Below are positions 22,706 to 34,333 of a stretch of DNA of 64,000 bases, piece by piece (positions within the stretch are counted from its first letter, which is position 1; every line of letters starts with the position of its first letter). Location of the stretch: assembly GCA_038373865.1 (NCBI GenBank), contig JAXGGA010001676.1, positions 12,501-76,500 on the forward strand, in the 5' to 3' direction. Origin of the DNA: Uloborus plumipes. Lineage: Eukaryota > Arthropoda > Arachnida > Araneae > Uloboridae. A model generated the notes under the pieces. That model was not told the DNA's origin. It made no database searches and saw only the letters and a list, made by a program, of their open reading frames with translations. The position numbers and the translations under genes are program-made.

Positions 22706-23362
22706 CTGAAATATTCAACATGTTATAAAGTATCATTATTCATCAACTTTTTGGCTTTTAAAATAGAGAAAAAACTGCTAAAAGATGTATATATTTTTAC
22801 TTAAAATTGTATCACTATAGTAACTTAAACATGCTTAAAATTAAAACTTGACACATAAAGTGTTCAATATCATGCATTTCTGAGAAATATTTCAAATTAT
22901 GATTAAAGAAAGGGCGCTTTTAACTATCCTAAATGGCGATTAGACTAACTACACATTTAAGTTGTACGCAGTAGAGTCTCAATAACTTAGTCAGAAGGGA
23001 CTGGCTTTAAAGCTTCAAGTTAGTGGTAGTTCGTGTCATAGAAAGTTCCCACAGTCTTCTCAAGAGTCTGGGGGACCCAATGAACACTTTAAGGTAAAGG
23101 AACATTGAGTTATCACACTTAAAATTATCGAGACTAAACTGTATTAGTGTTATTGTTCTTATGAAGGGCTAAAATGCATGTGGAGATTATTACTATTTGA
23201 ATGATTAGAAAGGTGAATGATTAGAAACTAAAAAAAAAAAACTGTGGTCTGCTAGTAAAAAAAAAGAGAGAGAGAATTTAAGATGAACCTAATATTTTCA
23301 GAAAACTATATACATATGGGAGAAAACTCAAAATATTAGCAAATTCAGAAAAAATTGAATTA

Positions 23363-24783
23363 CACTGGCGGAAAAAAAAATCCCAACAACAAGAAAAAAT
23401 TACTGTAGAGTAATGAAATTTGGGTAATGCAATTGTCCAGTTAACATGTTTAATTGATTAAATGTACAAGATCACTGGCTAATTTAAGCTTAAGAAAATG
23501 CTGTGCCAATGTGAAATTATGTTAATTTAATAGAGGGTGTCACTTCCAGAATTTTGAAGGCAAGCGTGCATGCATTATGTCATACAGGTGCCGAATGTCA
23601 CTTTGTGGTATGGAATTCCATGCTTGTTGCACTTGCTGTGTCGATACTAGGACCGTCATTGCTGACTGTGGATGATGCTCGAGGTGCCACCCCATGATAT
23701 CCCATACGTTATCAATTGGAGACAGACCTGGTGATTTTGCAGGTCATGGTAACATGTTAGAACTCTGTAGAGCACATTGCGTTACAGCAGCGATGTGAGG
23801 GCGAGCGTTATCCGGTTGGAAAACGCCCCCTTGAATGCTACTCATGAAGGGCTGTACTACTGGTTAAATTAACAGACTGATGACAAATTTTCAGTCAGTG
23901 AGTTTGGGATAACCACAAGAATGCCCCTGCTGTCGTAGGAAATTGCTCCAGAGACCATAACTCCAGGTGTGAGTCCCGTGTGTCTAGGCCGTAGACCGCT
24001 TGGATGCAGGCGGTCCCCTGGCCTCCTTCTGACCAATATACAGCCACCACTGGCACTAATTCAGAATCTGTTTTCATCAAAAATTACAACAGATCTCCAC
24101 TCCGACCTCCAGTGAGCTCTGTCGTGGCACCACTGCCGTCGGAAAAGGCAATGGTTTGCAGTCAATGGAATAGGGGCTACAGGCTGCCTGGCTCGGAGCT
24201 GTCCTTGAAGTAAACAGTTTCTTACCGTTCCTTGGGTCACGACGGTATCAACTGCAGCTCGAATGTCAGCCGCAGATGCAGTACGATGCGCCGCAGCCGT
24301 ACGCAAGATTCGGCGATCTTCCTTCTCAGTCGTGCCACGTGGCAGCTTGGAACTCGATCTTCTTGAGGTAGTACCATCCCTTGCCCATAGCTTCCAATAA
24401 TCATGCATGGTGGAAACATTCCCACTCACATCTTTCTGCAATATCGCGAAATGAAAATCCTCCTTCTCGTAGCCAATTTGTACGACCTCGTTTAAACTCG
24501 GTGAGCTGTTGATAATGGCTTCTTCGTCTTCTTAAAAGGTATTCCTGGCTAAAATGAACGCAATTCGTCGAATTTGACGGAAAAATAATACACACGAGCT
24601 TCACAACACGCTTTTAAAACAAGCCTTATTTGCATGTTCTGAGTGACGCCAGCTGCGCCACACTTATGCGCGGAACGCGAAATTTCAATCGATGTCATCT
24701 TTCAGTTGTATAAACGCGCCTACCAAATTTCGTTTATCTAACTCAAGTCTTTCTTGGTGTTGGGATTTTTTTTTCCGCCAGTG
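23363..24783 (-). mobile_element. Tc1-like element, decayed, in PARP intron
   Basis: The ends CACTGGCGGAAAAAAAAATC and its complement near 24755-24783 are flanked by TA at 23361-23362 and 24784-24785. At 1421 bp the copy is full length. Its transposase gene on the minus strand is broken. Confidence 0.88.
23560..24604 (-). pseudogene. Tc1-like transposase, several frameshifts and stops
   Basis: Fragments in order on the minus strand: a helix-turn-helix ('LTEFKRGRTNWLREGGFSF'), 'RRILRTAAAHRTASAADI', 'VVIFDENRF' (first Asp), 'QPDNARPHIAAV' (second Asp, near 23800) and 'LSPIDNVWD' (near 23710), where the usual catalytic Glu reads Asp. I count 32 residues between the second and third acidic positions. 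At least one Trp codon reads TGA ('MLP' stop 'PAKSPG'). The copy is inactive. Confidence 0.8.
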
Positions 24784-24785
24784 TA

Positions 24786-25485
24786 CAAGCAATGGAAGAT
24801 GTAGCAATCATAGTCGGTGAAGAATCCGAAAGAAGAAACGTTAAGCTTGCAAATGTGTTATATGTGCCAAAATTGGGTGGAAATTTGCTAGCAGTTGGTG
24901 GGATGGAAGAACGCGGCTTCAAAGTTGAATTTATTTATGGAAAAGTGAAAGTGATATCAGAAAAAAATGAGTTGTGCTGAAAGGCAGAAGAAAAAGAAGA
25001 CTTGACCTAATTTGATGAAAACAAACCAACAGCATACTCTGCAAAGTTGAAAGTAATCAAATTTGGCATCGTAGATTAGGACATTTCTGTCAAGAGAAAA
25101 TTTCTAACAGCAAGCTAAAAGAACAAGAAGTGTACCTGACAACAAAGGAGCCATGTACCTAACAACAAAGGAGCCATGAGGTATTGGAAATTACACATTC
25201 TGATGAATTAAGAAAAATTTCCCCACCCACATTGGAAGAATCAAATTATTTTGTCGTATTTACAGACGGCATTTCCCCATACTCTACAATATATCTTATA
25301 AAGCAGAAGACTGAAGTCTTCAAAAAATTTAATGAGTAGAGAGTTATATCAGAAAGTCTACGCAACAATAAAATCATGATCTTTCACTTTGACTATGGTG
25401 GAGAATTTAAACCAGATGAGGTCAACGAATATTGTGCTAAGGATGGGATCGAAAGACAGTTCAGTGTGCCAGAATGTCCGTAGCA
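24786..25485 (+). pseudogene. Copia pol fragment (protease end to integrase start)
   Basis: 'LANVLYVPKLGGNLLAVGGM' is the conserved block just after the protease of Ty1/copia polyproteins. In other frames, 'WHRRLGHF' (the start of the HHCC integrase finger) lies near 25065 and 'FDYGGEF' (the DNGGEF-like integrase Asp motif) near 25390. No RT follows. The left side is cut by the Tc1 element at 23363-24783. The transcript would be nonfunctional because of stops and frameshifts. Confidence 0.72.
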
Positions 25486-25680
25486 AAGGGTTTTAAGTTC
25501 AATGAAGTTAATTTTTTTATAATATATTAGAGGTAAAATTTAATTCACATTGTGTTGCATATCAAACTAGTGCCTTTAAATCCTAATGTTGTTGACATAT
25601 TGTAAGAGTTATGATTATATTCTTGTATTTGTTTTCTTTGCAAAATTGAAGTCTTATAAGCATTTAAACTGCGTCATTGG

Positions 25681-25970
25681 CAAGGGGGTGTGTTAAAATT
25701 AATGCCCGTTGTAGAGTTAAATAATGTTCCTGTCATGTATAAATTTTAACTCTCTGCCTATGTAATAATTAAGATAAGTTTGACTATGGGGCAACAGTTT
25801 CTATTTTGAAGTTATGAAATTAAGCTTGGCAACAAGAACAGTTGTTGAAGTTTGTCGCTCATTTGAGGAGAGTGTGTAGCGTTGTGTGATGTTCTTCATC
25901 TGATTTCTTCTTGTTTAAATATAATCTCCCATTAATCCTAATGGTGTCTCTGTTTATTCACACTTTCACG
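25681..25970 (+). repeat. Candidate 3' LTR of the copia fragment
   Basis: A purine-rich CAAGGGGGTG (25681-25690) is followed directly by TGTTAAAATT, as at the start of a 3' LTR. The right border is uncertain; a plausible CA end is near 25965. No second LTR was found. Confidence 0.4.
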
Positions 25971-26158
25971 ACGAAATTTATCAGCATGTACTTAACTGGT
26001 AAAATTGTATATATAAGATTTAATGATAGTTATCTTTCACTAATCTTGATATTGATTGAATTGCTCCTTATTTAGCACAACGAAAATTCTATTACACTGG
26101 TGCATAAAATGAAAAAAAAAAAAAGTATACAGCATCTGAAAACATTTTTAAACATTAC

Positions 26159-26222
26159 CTCTAACATCTGTACTTTGCTGTTAAAATCATCCATTGTTAG
26201 TAAAAGCTGGGGTGTTCTCATG
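26159..26222 (-). CDS. PARP2/3-like gene, 64-bp exon of the regulatory domain
   Basis: The exon is bounded by an AG acceptor (26223-26224; the minus strand reads ATATTCTAG) and a GT donor (26157-26158; GTAATG). It supplies the last base of a Gly codon shared with the exon at 43401-43539, then 'MRTPQLLLTMDDF' and 'KVQMLE', and ends in phase 0. The match is to the segment after 'IPHxFG' in PARP family members, which typically reads (L/M)RTPP.L and ends with a Lys...LLE helix. Phase and protein continuity with both neighbours support a real exon. Confidence 0.85.
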
Positions 26223-26438
26223 CTAGAATATAAAATTAGACAAACTTAGAATATCAATTTACACTTATTTATCTATTTTCCAAAAAAAATTCATCCTTAA
26301 ATGAAAATCATTAACATGCTTTCTCACAATAACTGTGGTTAAATACTGATTATATATAAAATCAAACTAAAAATTTCAAACTATAATCTTATCACTCCCC
26401 CTAATTGCTGTATTTGATTAACAGAGCATCAACTCCAG

Positions 26439-26956
26439 TAGAGATGAGTCGGGCTCGGCCCGAGCCCGAGCCCGAGACGGACTCGGGCCCTTTAACTTCA
26501 AGCAGCTTTCGGGCTCGGGCTCGATCTCATATTAAGATAGTCAGTTTTTATACAAATACAACGTTCACGGGATAAAATATTGGGTACTTAAAGAGCGTGA
26601 GAACAGTTTTTCTTAATGGCAGAATTGCTTTGTTCAGGAAGATTTTCAGAGAAATGACATCTATCACCTTATCTCACTTCCCATACATCGTTTCTCAGCT
26701 TCCGCACATCGGGAAAAAATTTAAATAATAATAATAATAATTCAAAGAGATAGCACCCACTTATAATATATTTGCAATTGCTATTACGATAAACCATATG
26801 ACAGTGCATCCCAAGTGGAAATTAAAAATATATATATTGATGTTTCATACACTCGGGCTCGGGCCGGGTCGGGTTCAAAACAAGACAATATCACTCGGGC
26901 TCGGATTAAAAATTCTCGGGCTCGGGCCTTCAAAAGTGAGCCCGAACTCGTCTCTA
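26439..26956. mobile_element. hAT-like MITE with GC-rich arms
   Basis: It is flanked by a perfect 8-bp duplication AACTCCAG (26431-26438 and 26957-26964), as in hAT elements. The ends TAGAGATGAGTCGGGCTC and TAGAGACGAGTTCGGGCTC (right end reversed) are imperfect inverted repeats. Inside each end are repeated CGGGCTCGGG blocks, strikingly GC-rich against AT-rich surroundings. There is no coding potential: 518 bp, nonautonomous. An (AAT)n run lies near 26730. Confidence 0.88.
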
Positions 26957-26964
26957 AACTCCAG

Positions 26965-28430
26965 ATCAAGTTTCAATTTCTGTGACTTTTAAAGGTTTCC
27001 CTGCCTTTACAACTACAAGAACATAAATTCCCCTAGTATCAAAATGTGATGTCTTTCAAAAAAGGCATTAATTAAGGTACAAAGTAATTATATTTTAAAT
27101 ATAACAATTGTTAGATTATTTATATAATAAAATTATTCTAGTCAGGGCTTTAATTTCTACTAAGAGAAGTGAAGGGCTCTCATAGTCCCCACTATACTTA
27201 TTTGTACCTGCAAATAGCCTGAATTTTGTCTAAAATATAAAAATTTGCATAAAATTCGAAAGAAGTGAAGGACCTCAGCTTGCAGTAACTCTCCTACGCA
27301 AATTAAGCCCTGATTCTAGTTTACTTTTTGAGTTTCAAATTTTCATGTTTATTATAATATAAACTGAAGTCACCAAAAAATAGCAGCAGGCATAACAGTA
27401 TTAAAAAATATATAATATTAGTCAATAAGCAACAAAAATCAATTAACACTTTCAATAAAGAGAGAGAACAATTTATTAGAGGGTTAAGAAAAAAATTTTA
27501 AAACATGTAATACAAATGCAATACACATAGGTATTATATACAAAAACAGAAAAAAGATATTATATTTATAAATATACTTACTTCTTTTCCATGATCAAGA
27601 ATAAAAGAAAATAGTTTCAATGCTTAGTTTCTTAAACGTATATATTTTATAACATAATTTTAAACTATAAAAAAGCAATCGCTACTGTTACCTGACATAT
27701 AAATAAAACAAAAATACCAAGGTTTCAGTAGCAATCCCAACAATTTTCAGTGCTTTTTAGTATTCTTAATAAATAACAAATGCTGTAACTATTCAAAGAA
27801 ATAAGATCCAAAAAAAAGAATTTAACCAATATATACATTACAAGTAGAAAATAATTTAATACCACTTTAAACCCTCCACCAACAAAAGAAAAAAACTAAA
27901 ATAATCACTGTATTAGGAAAAATAATTTGAATCCCACTTAATCCCCCTTGATGAGCACATTATTGTTTTAAGTTTCTGATTGTGTTTAGTACCTTCCTCA
28001 TTTCCAGTGAATTTGTTCTTGTATCTTTTGCCGAGAACCAAAATCCTGAAGCCCACTATAACAAAATTTTATTAATTATAAAAGAAACAATATATTCGTG
28101 TCTGAAACTGCTTTGATGTGAGGTAATTGTTAATATAACAGTATTTTTACAATCTAAAGCATGTTATTTAAGCTGCATCAAACCTTTTTTTTGGATAGGA
28201 TGAATCTTCAATTTAAAGTTGAGCAAACGTACAGGTCTATGACGTATGCACCCCCCCCCCCCCCACCATCACCACCAAAGTAATTCTTGGCGCTCCTCAT
28301 ATTTGGAAAGTACATTGTTTAAGTTGTCAACCACTCGTATAGATATATAATCTCGCTTTAAAATGATAGCACTTGACTCCGCCTTTTTTCAGAATTTTTC
28401 ATTTTTATGCAGGGTTAATACATAGAGTAA
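26965..28430. other. AT-rich PARP intron DNA
   Basis: No element is recognised. A run of 14 or more C lies at about 28250-28264. Two exon-like stretches were examined and not accepted. Confidence 0.5.
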
Positions 28431-28630
28431 AACTGAAGAATGGAATTCGCAAGTGCGGTATTGGTTCTTCAGCTTAAATACGTAGGTTGCTATACTTCAC
28501 AGCAGGGTTAGTTGGCAGTGACGTCACTGAGCGCGGATGAAAAGTTCTGAGTGAACAGCTTATCTGTAGGTTTGCAAGAAAGAGTTTCGATGAAACACCG
28601 CGCTTGCTTGCTGCCCACTTGGCGAATTAT

Positions 28631-28836
28631 GTTAATCTCACTCCTTACCTTAATTTTATCTTGTTTAAAGAAATAAACTTGTATCAAACATTGCTTACGT
28701 AACTCCTACTCTCAACTGACTTGTGTGCATCGTTCGGAACTTGGATTCCCGTACAGGTGCAGGCAGGGCTAGTTCATGACGCACCAGAGGTGTTGTCTCG
28801 TCATGTGCCAGCAGAACCAATCAGTGATGACACGTG
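28631..28836 (+). repeat. Dispersed repeat copy A (206 bp)
   Basis: It is nearly identical to 36241-36449, from GTTAATCTCACTCC to GATGACACGTG, with a few substitutions and short indels. It contains AAATAAA (near 28667), as an LTR or a 3' end would. It breaks from the other copy at both sides. It could be part of an LTR, but I cannot assign a family. Confidence 0.8.
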
Positions 28837-28882
28837 TGTAGGGCGTTGCTGTGTGTCACGTGTTTTACGTCGTTTCAATATA

Positions 28883-30302
28883 CACTGCTCGACATTGAAA
28901 ATGCAACACCAAGAAGGAGTGGTCAGAAATTCATGCAAATTTTACCGTAGACGCACGTCACTGAGTTATGCAAATGATATGAAATGCGCAGCTCTCCGAC
29001 GCACGTGAAGTAAGATATAAGAGAATGAAGTTGAAAAGTGGGCTATGGTCATGTTGGTTTTTCTGCCAGACTAATTATCGGAGAAATTTGGTTTTTGTCT
29101 CGAAGGATACGTGTGATAGGAGGAAATGCCACGCCGTCCTCAACGAAGACACTTCCAGCACATAGACGACTTTACAAGGGGTATGGTGATCGGACTGAGA
29201 AGGGGAGGTTGGTCCATATGTCAAATTGCAGCTGATACCCACATGGATACAAGCACTGTGCATCGGCTGTGTCGGAGATGGTTGGAAAGAGGAAATGTAG
29301 CCACATTGAGGGGTGCAGGTGCAGCCAGAGTGACGTCAGACCGCTTGGATCGACGGATTCACCGACAAGCTGTGTCAGACCCGCAAGTCACTTGTACGTC
29401 GATTCTGCAGCACGTGCAAGGTACCCTGGATGTTCCTGTGTCGACCAGAACCATTTGACGTCGACTGGTTGCACATGGCCTGCAATCACGGCGCCCGCTA
29501 AGAAGACTGCCATTGACCTCACAGCACAGACTCCAACGTTTGGAATGGTGCCGGACAAGAGCGACGTGGATGGCAGAATGGCAAACTGTAGTGTTCTCAG
29601 ATGAATCCCGCTTCTGTTTGTCCAGCGATAGTCATCGCATACGTGTGTGGCGTCGACGAGGAGAAAGATCGAATCCGGCAGTAACTGTGGAACGCCCCAC
29701 AGCGCGACAACGTGGCATAATGGTTTGGGGCGCTATTGCATACAATTCTGTATCACCTCTAGTTCGTATTCGGGGCACTATGACGGCCCAACGATATGTA
29801 GATAATGTACTGCGGCCGGTGGCAATCCCCTTCCTTCAGGGTCTGCCAAATGCAATTTTTCAACAGGATAACGCCCGGCCTCACAGTGCTCGAATCAGCC
29901 AACATGCTCTATGAGGTGTACAGATGCTTTCCTGGCCACCATACTCTTCTGACTTGTCACCAATCGAACATGTGTGGGACGTGATTGGAAGCCGTTTGCA
30001 GAACCTGTCACTGCCTTGTTCAGAGGACAAACTGTGGCAAATGGTTGAAAGGGAATGGAGTGCCATCCCTCAGGACACCATCCGCAGGCTTATTGACTCC
30101 ATGCCTAGACGTGTTTCTTCGTGCATCGCTGTCCGCGCTGGTCCTACTTCTTACTCAGCCGACGCCGTCCTCGCTCTAAATTTTGCTTATTTATTTTGAA
30201 ATAAATATCACTTATTGTTCCATGCTGTCTCTGTCTTCTTACCAAATTTCATCAATTTCTGACCACTCCTTCTTGGCGTTGCATTTTCAATGTCGAGCAG
30301 TG
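28883..30302 (+). mobile_element. Full-length Tc1-like element with two nonsense codons
   Basis: The ends CACTGCTCGACATTGAAAAT and its complement (to 30302) are flanked by TA at 28881-28882 and 30303-30304. The inverted repeat extends about 45 bp. The 1420-bp element keeps a transposase frame interrupted only by two TGA codons. Confidence 0.92.
29126..30199 (+). pseudogene. Tc1-like transposase with two TGA stops
   Basis: One frame runs from 29126 to 30199 with TGA at 29456-29458 and 29912-29914. Both positions suit Arg codons, so CGA-to-TGA changes (CpG decay) would explain them. The DNA-binding half has 'HIDDFTRGMVIGLRRGGWS' and 'TSTVHRLCRRW'. The catalytic half has 'FSDESRF', 'FQQDNARPHSARI' and 'LSPIEHVWD'. 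The second Asp and the Glu are separated by 32 residues, two fewer than in classical Tc1. The copy is young but dead. Confidence 0.9.
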
Positions 30303-30851
30303 TACAAATGTAGCAGGGTATAAAATTGAAGATTCGACTTTCGATCTTCACTTGCTTTTTCGATCGGCCACATTGCGTGCGTCGCATTTTTTGAGTTTGT
30401 TTCCCCGCTGGGAAGGGGTAAACTCTTATACTTTTTCGGAGCAGTGCTCATTTTTATAATGTTTCAAAATTAACTTGAAAGTTTACTGGTGATATTTTCC
30501 CGCATGTTAATATAATTAAATGTTTTTCCAGTCAAATTGATCGTTGGTCATCGCTTCAAAACTTCATTGATGTTTATGGGAAAAATAAAGATAAGTTTTG
30601 TTTTTAAACGAACTTAGTCATCTTTTCGTATCATTAACTCTGCTGTTAATTATTAGAAATGAGTTTATCCCATTATCATTGGTTATGGGCAATAAATACC
30701 TAACCGCCATGCTCCCATTATGGCCCCATAAGCCCGAAGTTAAGAAGACGTCTTTGCCCCGATGCTGGTGATAGCAACCGACGGGGGGGGGGGCAACATT
30801 CACTTTATTTTTTGAAACTTTCTTTCTTCAATCGACTGAGATAGTCTTACG

Positions 30852-31350
30852 ATGGCAATTTCAACAATAAGTGTGGAGAAATTAAAAGATAATTATCCTG
30901 AATAGTCATCGGATATGATGTACCTACTGATGGAGAGAAACCTGTGGACGATCGTCAATGGAAAAGAAAAGACTCCGACAATCACGGCCAAAGAAGGAGA
31001 AGAAAAGGATATCAAGGAATATGATAAAAGAAAACAATCTGCGCTCTCTCTAATATATCTTCACATCAATTCAAAGTACAGAAAACTAATGGGGAAAACA
31101 GAAGATCCAGCTGAAGCATGGACACTTTTGAAGAATCACTATATACCTCATAATAGGTGCATGGAAATGCATACCTTTACAGAATTCATGTCCTGCAGAA
31201 GGGAAGAAAATGAGAAGATCAATTTGTTTGCAGCTCGTCTAAAAGACATTTTTGAGAGGATCATTGCATTCGATGAGAAGGGAATATCCGAAAAATTCCT
31301 ATGTTATCAACTACTTCTACAAATGCCCGACAAATTTGACATGGTTGGCC
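30852..31350 (+). pseudogene. Copia gag fragment
   Basis: The frame from ATG 30852 has an early TAG where the related copia at 62404 has a Trp codon, then continues open: 'LLMERNLWTIVNGKEK', 'SALSLIYLHINSKYRKLM', 'DPAEAWTLLKNHYIPHNRC' and 'INLFAARLKDIFERI'. This is the UBN2-type gag domain of copia elements. It stops resembling gag near 31350 and jumps to integrase C-terminal sequence. Confidence 0.85.
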
Positions 31351-31613
31351 AGATGCCATGCTTCATTTTACCTACACCTGGAACCGGGTATGTCATTCTG
31401 ATCAAAATAAAACTCCATTTGAATTATATGGAGGCAAAGTTCCTTTTGTTAAACATCTAAAACCTTTTGGAGTGTTGGGGTATGTTTTTATACCAAAACA
31501 ACATAGAAATAAATTAGATGCAAAATCAAAAAGGGGGATACTTATTGGTTATGCGTTCAAAACTAAGGGATATCCTATTTGGTTTCCTGATAATGACAAA
31601 ATCACTGAAACTA

Positions 31614-32163
31614 TTAGGTTGGTGTGTATGAAATGTCGGATTCTCTTTACATGAGGACGTTTGTCTCCCTGTTTTCGTTATACTTTTGTCTTTGGCATAA
31701 CCTCATTCATAGTCGTATTGTCCATTGCCAGAGACTCATTTCAGCAAAATAGGTTTTCTCGAAGGTCTTCCCTTTTGTTATTTCTTTTGAGTTTATTGCC
31801 GATATGAATTCTGCCGACACACAAAACAATTGCGAAACTGAACGAACTGGAATATGAAGTTTTGCAGCATCCACCATATTCACCGGATCTCTCGCCGACC
31901 GATTTTCATTTTTTCAAGCATTTAGAGCTGTTTTTAAGGGGCAAACACTATGAAAATGAAGACAGTCTAAAAAACTCGATATCAGAGTTTATTAAATCTG
32001 ACCAAAATTTTTTTAAGACAGGCATCTACGCTTTAAAATCTCGTTCGGAGAAGTGTATTGAAGCGAATGGAGCATACTTTGATTGAATAAACAGCTTTTG
32101 AAGAAAGATATGCAGTTTTATACAATCACTTAAGAATCCGACATTTCATAAGCACCAACCTAC
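31614..32163 (+). mobile_element. Deleted mariner inside copia 1
   Basis: The ends TTAGGTTGGTGTGTATGAAA and GTAGGTTGGTGCTTATGAAA (right end reversed) are near-matching inverted repeats flanked by TA (31612-31613 and 32164-32165). It is 550 bp long against about 1.3 kb for a full mariner. Only the transposase C-terminus remains. Confidence 0.88.
31862..32086 (+). pseudogene. Mariner transposase C-terminal remnant
   Basis: 'HPPYSPDLSPTDFHFF' holds the third catalytic Asp of the mariner DD34D triad. It is followed by the usual tail ending 'CIEANGAYFD'. Everything before it, including the first two Asp motifs, is deleted. Confidence 0.88.
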
Positions 32164-34191
32164 TATTAATGTTTCGTTTAAAGAAAATTGTTTCTATAAA
32201 ACTGAATTTCCTAATAAGAGCAGTGGAGCAGTTTTCGGCCACATCACTTGGTCTGAAAGCCTCGATTCAGATAATGAATCTAGTGATAAAGTGATTCATC
32301 TCCAAATTCCGGAATTACCGGAAGTCCCAGTAGAAAGTGAGATTGAAAGTGAATCAGAGGGGAAGATAAAACTTTATCAGATGCTTCGTCAGACAAAGAA
32401 AATGAGAAAATACTGCAGGAAGTAATTTGGGAAGTTGTACCGCAAAAAGACGGGACTAGAAATGATATTTACTTTTACGAAAAGCATAAAAATACCAGAT
32501 TGAGGTCATTGAATGATGTTAAAAATTATTGTAACAAAAATGATATTGTATATAATGCTCAATTGTTCAGTTTTAAAGGTTCTGATCAGTATGAAGGTGA
32601 TATTCCTAAGGGGGGACAAGTTTTAAATGCAGATTATACACAAGCATGACTAGACTCTGATATTATAATTCCAAACACGTATAAACAAGCTATGAAATCT
32701 AAAGAAAGTGCTGAATGGCTTGCAGCGATGCAAAGTGAAATTTCGACGATGGAAGATCGCCAGGTTTGGGATTTAGCAGTCCATGAAGGAAATATCGAAC
32801 CAGTGAAATCCAGATGGGTTTATACTGTGAAAAAGGATGAATTGGGTCAAATTGCTAAATATAAAGCTCGATTATGTACAGTAGGAAGCTCTCAAGTAAA
32901 ATATCAATCCTATGATGACACATACAGCCCAGTCATTAATTTCAGTATAATTCGATTTTTTTTTACATTGCTAGTTGTTGTGCAAAAAAGGAAGCATATT
33001 CAATGTGATGTTCGTAGTGGGTATCTGTATGCCCCTCTTGATCAACCTATTTACATGTGTCAACCTCCCGGATTTATTATTAAAGGTAAAGAAAACCTGT
33101 ATTGTAAATTAAAAAGAGCAATCTATGGTCTACATCAAAGCGGACGATTATGGTGTCTTGAAATTGATAATGATTTAATTAAATTAGGGTTTGTCAGGTT
33201 GTAATTGTGTATATGTTTTTAACTCTAAAGTGATTTTATTATTGTACGGTGATGACATTGTTCTATTTGGTAAATGTGATAATGATTTAGAGAAAACTTT
33301 AAGTATTCTGAAAAAACATTTTGACTTAAAATTGTTCGAAAAACCAGAAAGTTACTTGGTGTCGAATTTGAGGAAACGGGGGAATTTTTGAAAATTCACC
33401 AAACTAGCTATATTCTAGAAATCTGAAAGATTCAAGAATTTTAAATTCCCGTTTTCGTCACTTCCAATTAGTAAAGGTTTATTCAGCTTAATTGTCCACC
33501 TGACCGAATGTGAAATTAAAGAAATGTCAAAAATACCTTACAGAAATCTTTTAGGCTGTCTTTCATTTTTAGCAAACCGTACAAGACCTGATATAAGTTA
33601 CGCCGTTAATATATTCAGTCAATTTCAAAATAATCCTGGATTAGATCATTGGAATGGCTTATTAAAGCTCTTAGGATATGCAGCAAACACTAGTCATTTA
33701 AAATTGAATTTAAGGTGTAACAAAATACAATTAGTAGTTGCCTCAAACCGAGACGACAGAACTTCTTTGGGAGGCCAATTAGTGTTGTTAGATAACGCTC
33801 CTATCGCTTGGCGTACTTTTAAATAAAAGAGTGTTAGCCTCTCAACGATGGAGTCAGAATTTGTGGCTATGACTGAAGCTGTAAAAGAAATCTCTTGGTT
33901 TGATCGTATTTTATCAGAATGTGTTAAAATGAGTATTATTACTGGAAATGTTGTAAAATCTTTATTACTAGTGGATAATCAGGCTACTATCGATTTTGTT
34001 AAGTCGCCAATAGAAAATTATAGAACTAAACATATAGATGTTAAGTTATTTTTGTTCGTGACTTAATAAATAAAGATTTTTTTGATATAAAGCATGTTAG
34101 AAGTAAAAATAATAAATCTGATATTTTTACTAAACCTCTAAATCGTATCGAACTTAATAGATTTTATGAGGATATTTTTCATTGAATTTCG

Positions 34192-34333
34192 TAGGGGGGA
34201 GGATATAAATTTTTGTGGGACCTTTGTGTCGGATTGAATTGTGCAAGTCAATTTTTAAATGTGTTTTTGAATTTTTCATGTGTTTTTTCTTGGTATTTCA
34301 TTAATGTATAAATCGTGAAATTTTAATATTTTA
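34192..34333 (+). repeat. Polypurine tract and start of the 3' LTR of copia 1
   Basis: TAGGGGGGAGGA (34192-34203) follows the end of RNase H. A TGTGGGACC start lies at 34214. The LTR sequence is then interrupted by the CR1-like copy, so its length is unknown. Confidence 0.5.

Larger units (their letters stand above)
31355..34185 (+). pseudogene. Copia 1 pol: integrase end, RT and RNase H, several breaks
   Basis: Left of the mariner: 'NKTPFELYGGKVPFVKHLKP' and 'GILIGYAFKTKGYPIW', the integrase C-terminal region. Right of it: 'WLAAMQSEISTMEDRQVW', 'VKSRWVYTVKKDELGQIAKY' and 'QCDVRSGYLYAPLDQPIYM' of copia RT. The catalytic box reads 'LLLYGDDIVLF' (YGDD where copia usually has YVDD). RNase H follows: 'YRNLLGCLSFLANRTRPDIS', 'ESEFVAMTEAVKEISW' and 'DNQATIDFVKSP'. 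The usual Asp near 33735 is altered ('ASNRDDRTS'). At least three frame breaks (near 33204, 33391 and 33826) make it nonfunctional. Confidence 0.88.
30679..34213 (+). mobile_element. Decayed Ty1/copia element (copia 1)
   Basis: The order is a primer-binding-like site (30679-30690, TTGGTTATGGGC, after an LTR-like end TTATCA), gag, a large internal deletion, the integrase C-terminus, a mariner insertion, RT, RNase H, then a purine tract near 34192-34203. The missing middle removes the zinc knuckle, protease and integrase core. The 5' LTR could not be delimited. A CR1-like copy at 34334 interrupts the 3' LTR region. Confidence 0.8.

Noticed and set aside
26784..26992. Open frames with repeated 'LGLGP' and 'RARAR' wording on opposite strands.
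   Set aside because: They arise from CGGGCTCGGG repeats of the MITE read in frame and are not genes.
27586..27625. Minus-strand 'LFSFILDHGKE' followed by GTAAGT inside the large PARP intron.
   Set aside because: No convincing acceptor, and the flanking PARP exons already join in phase without it.
27965..28065. Minus-strand open stretch 'WASGFWFSAKDTRTNSLEM' after a TTATAG acceptor-like site, ending in TAA.
   Set aside because: It could be a terminal exon of something, but there is no homology and no partner exon. Not enough to call.
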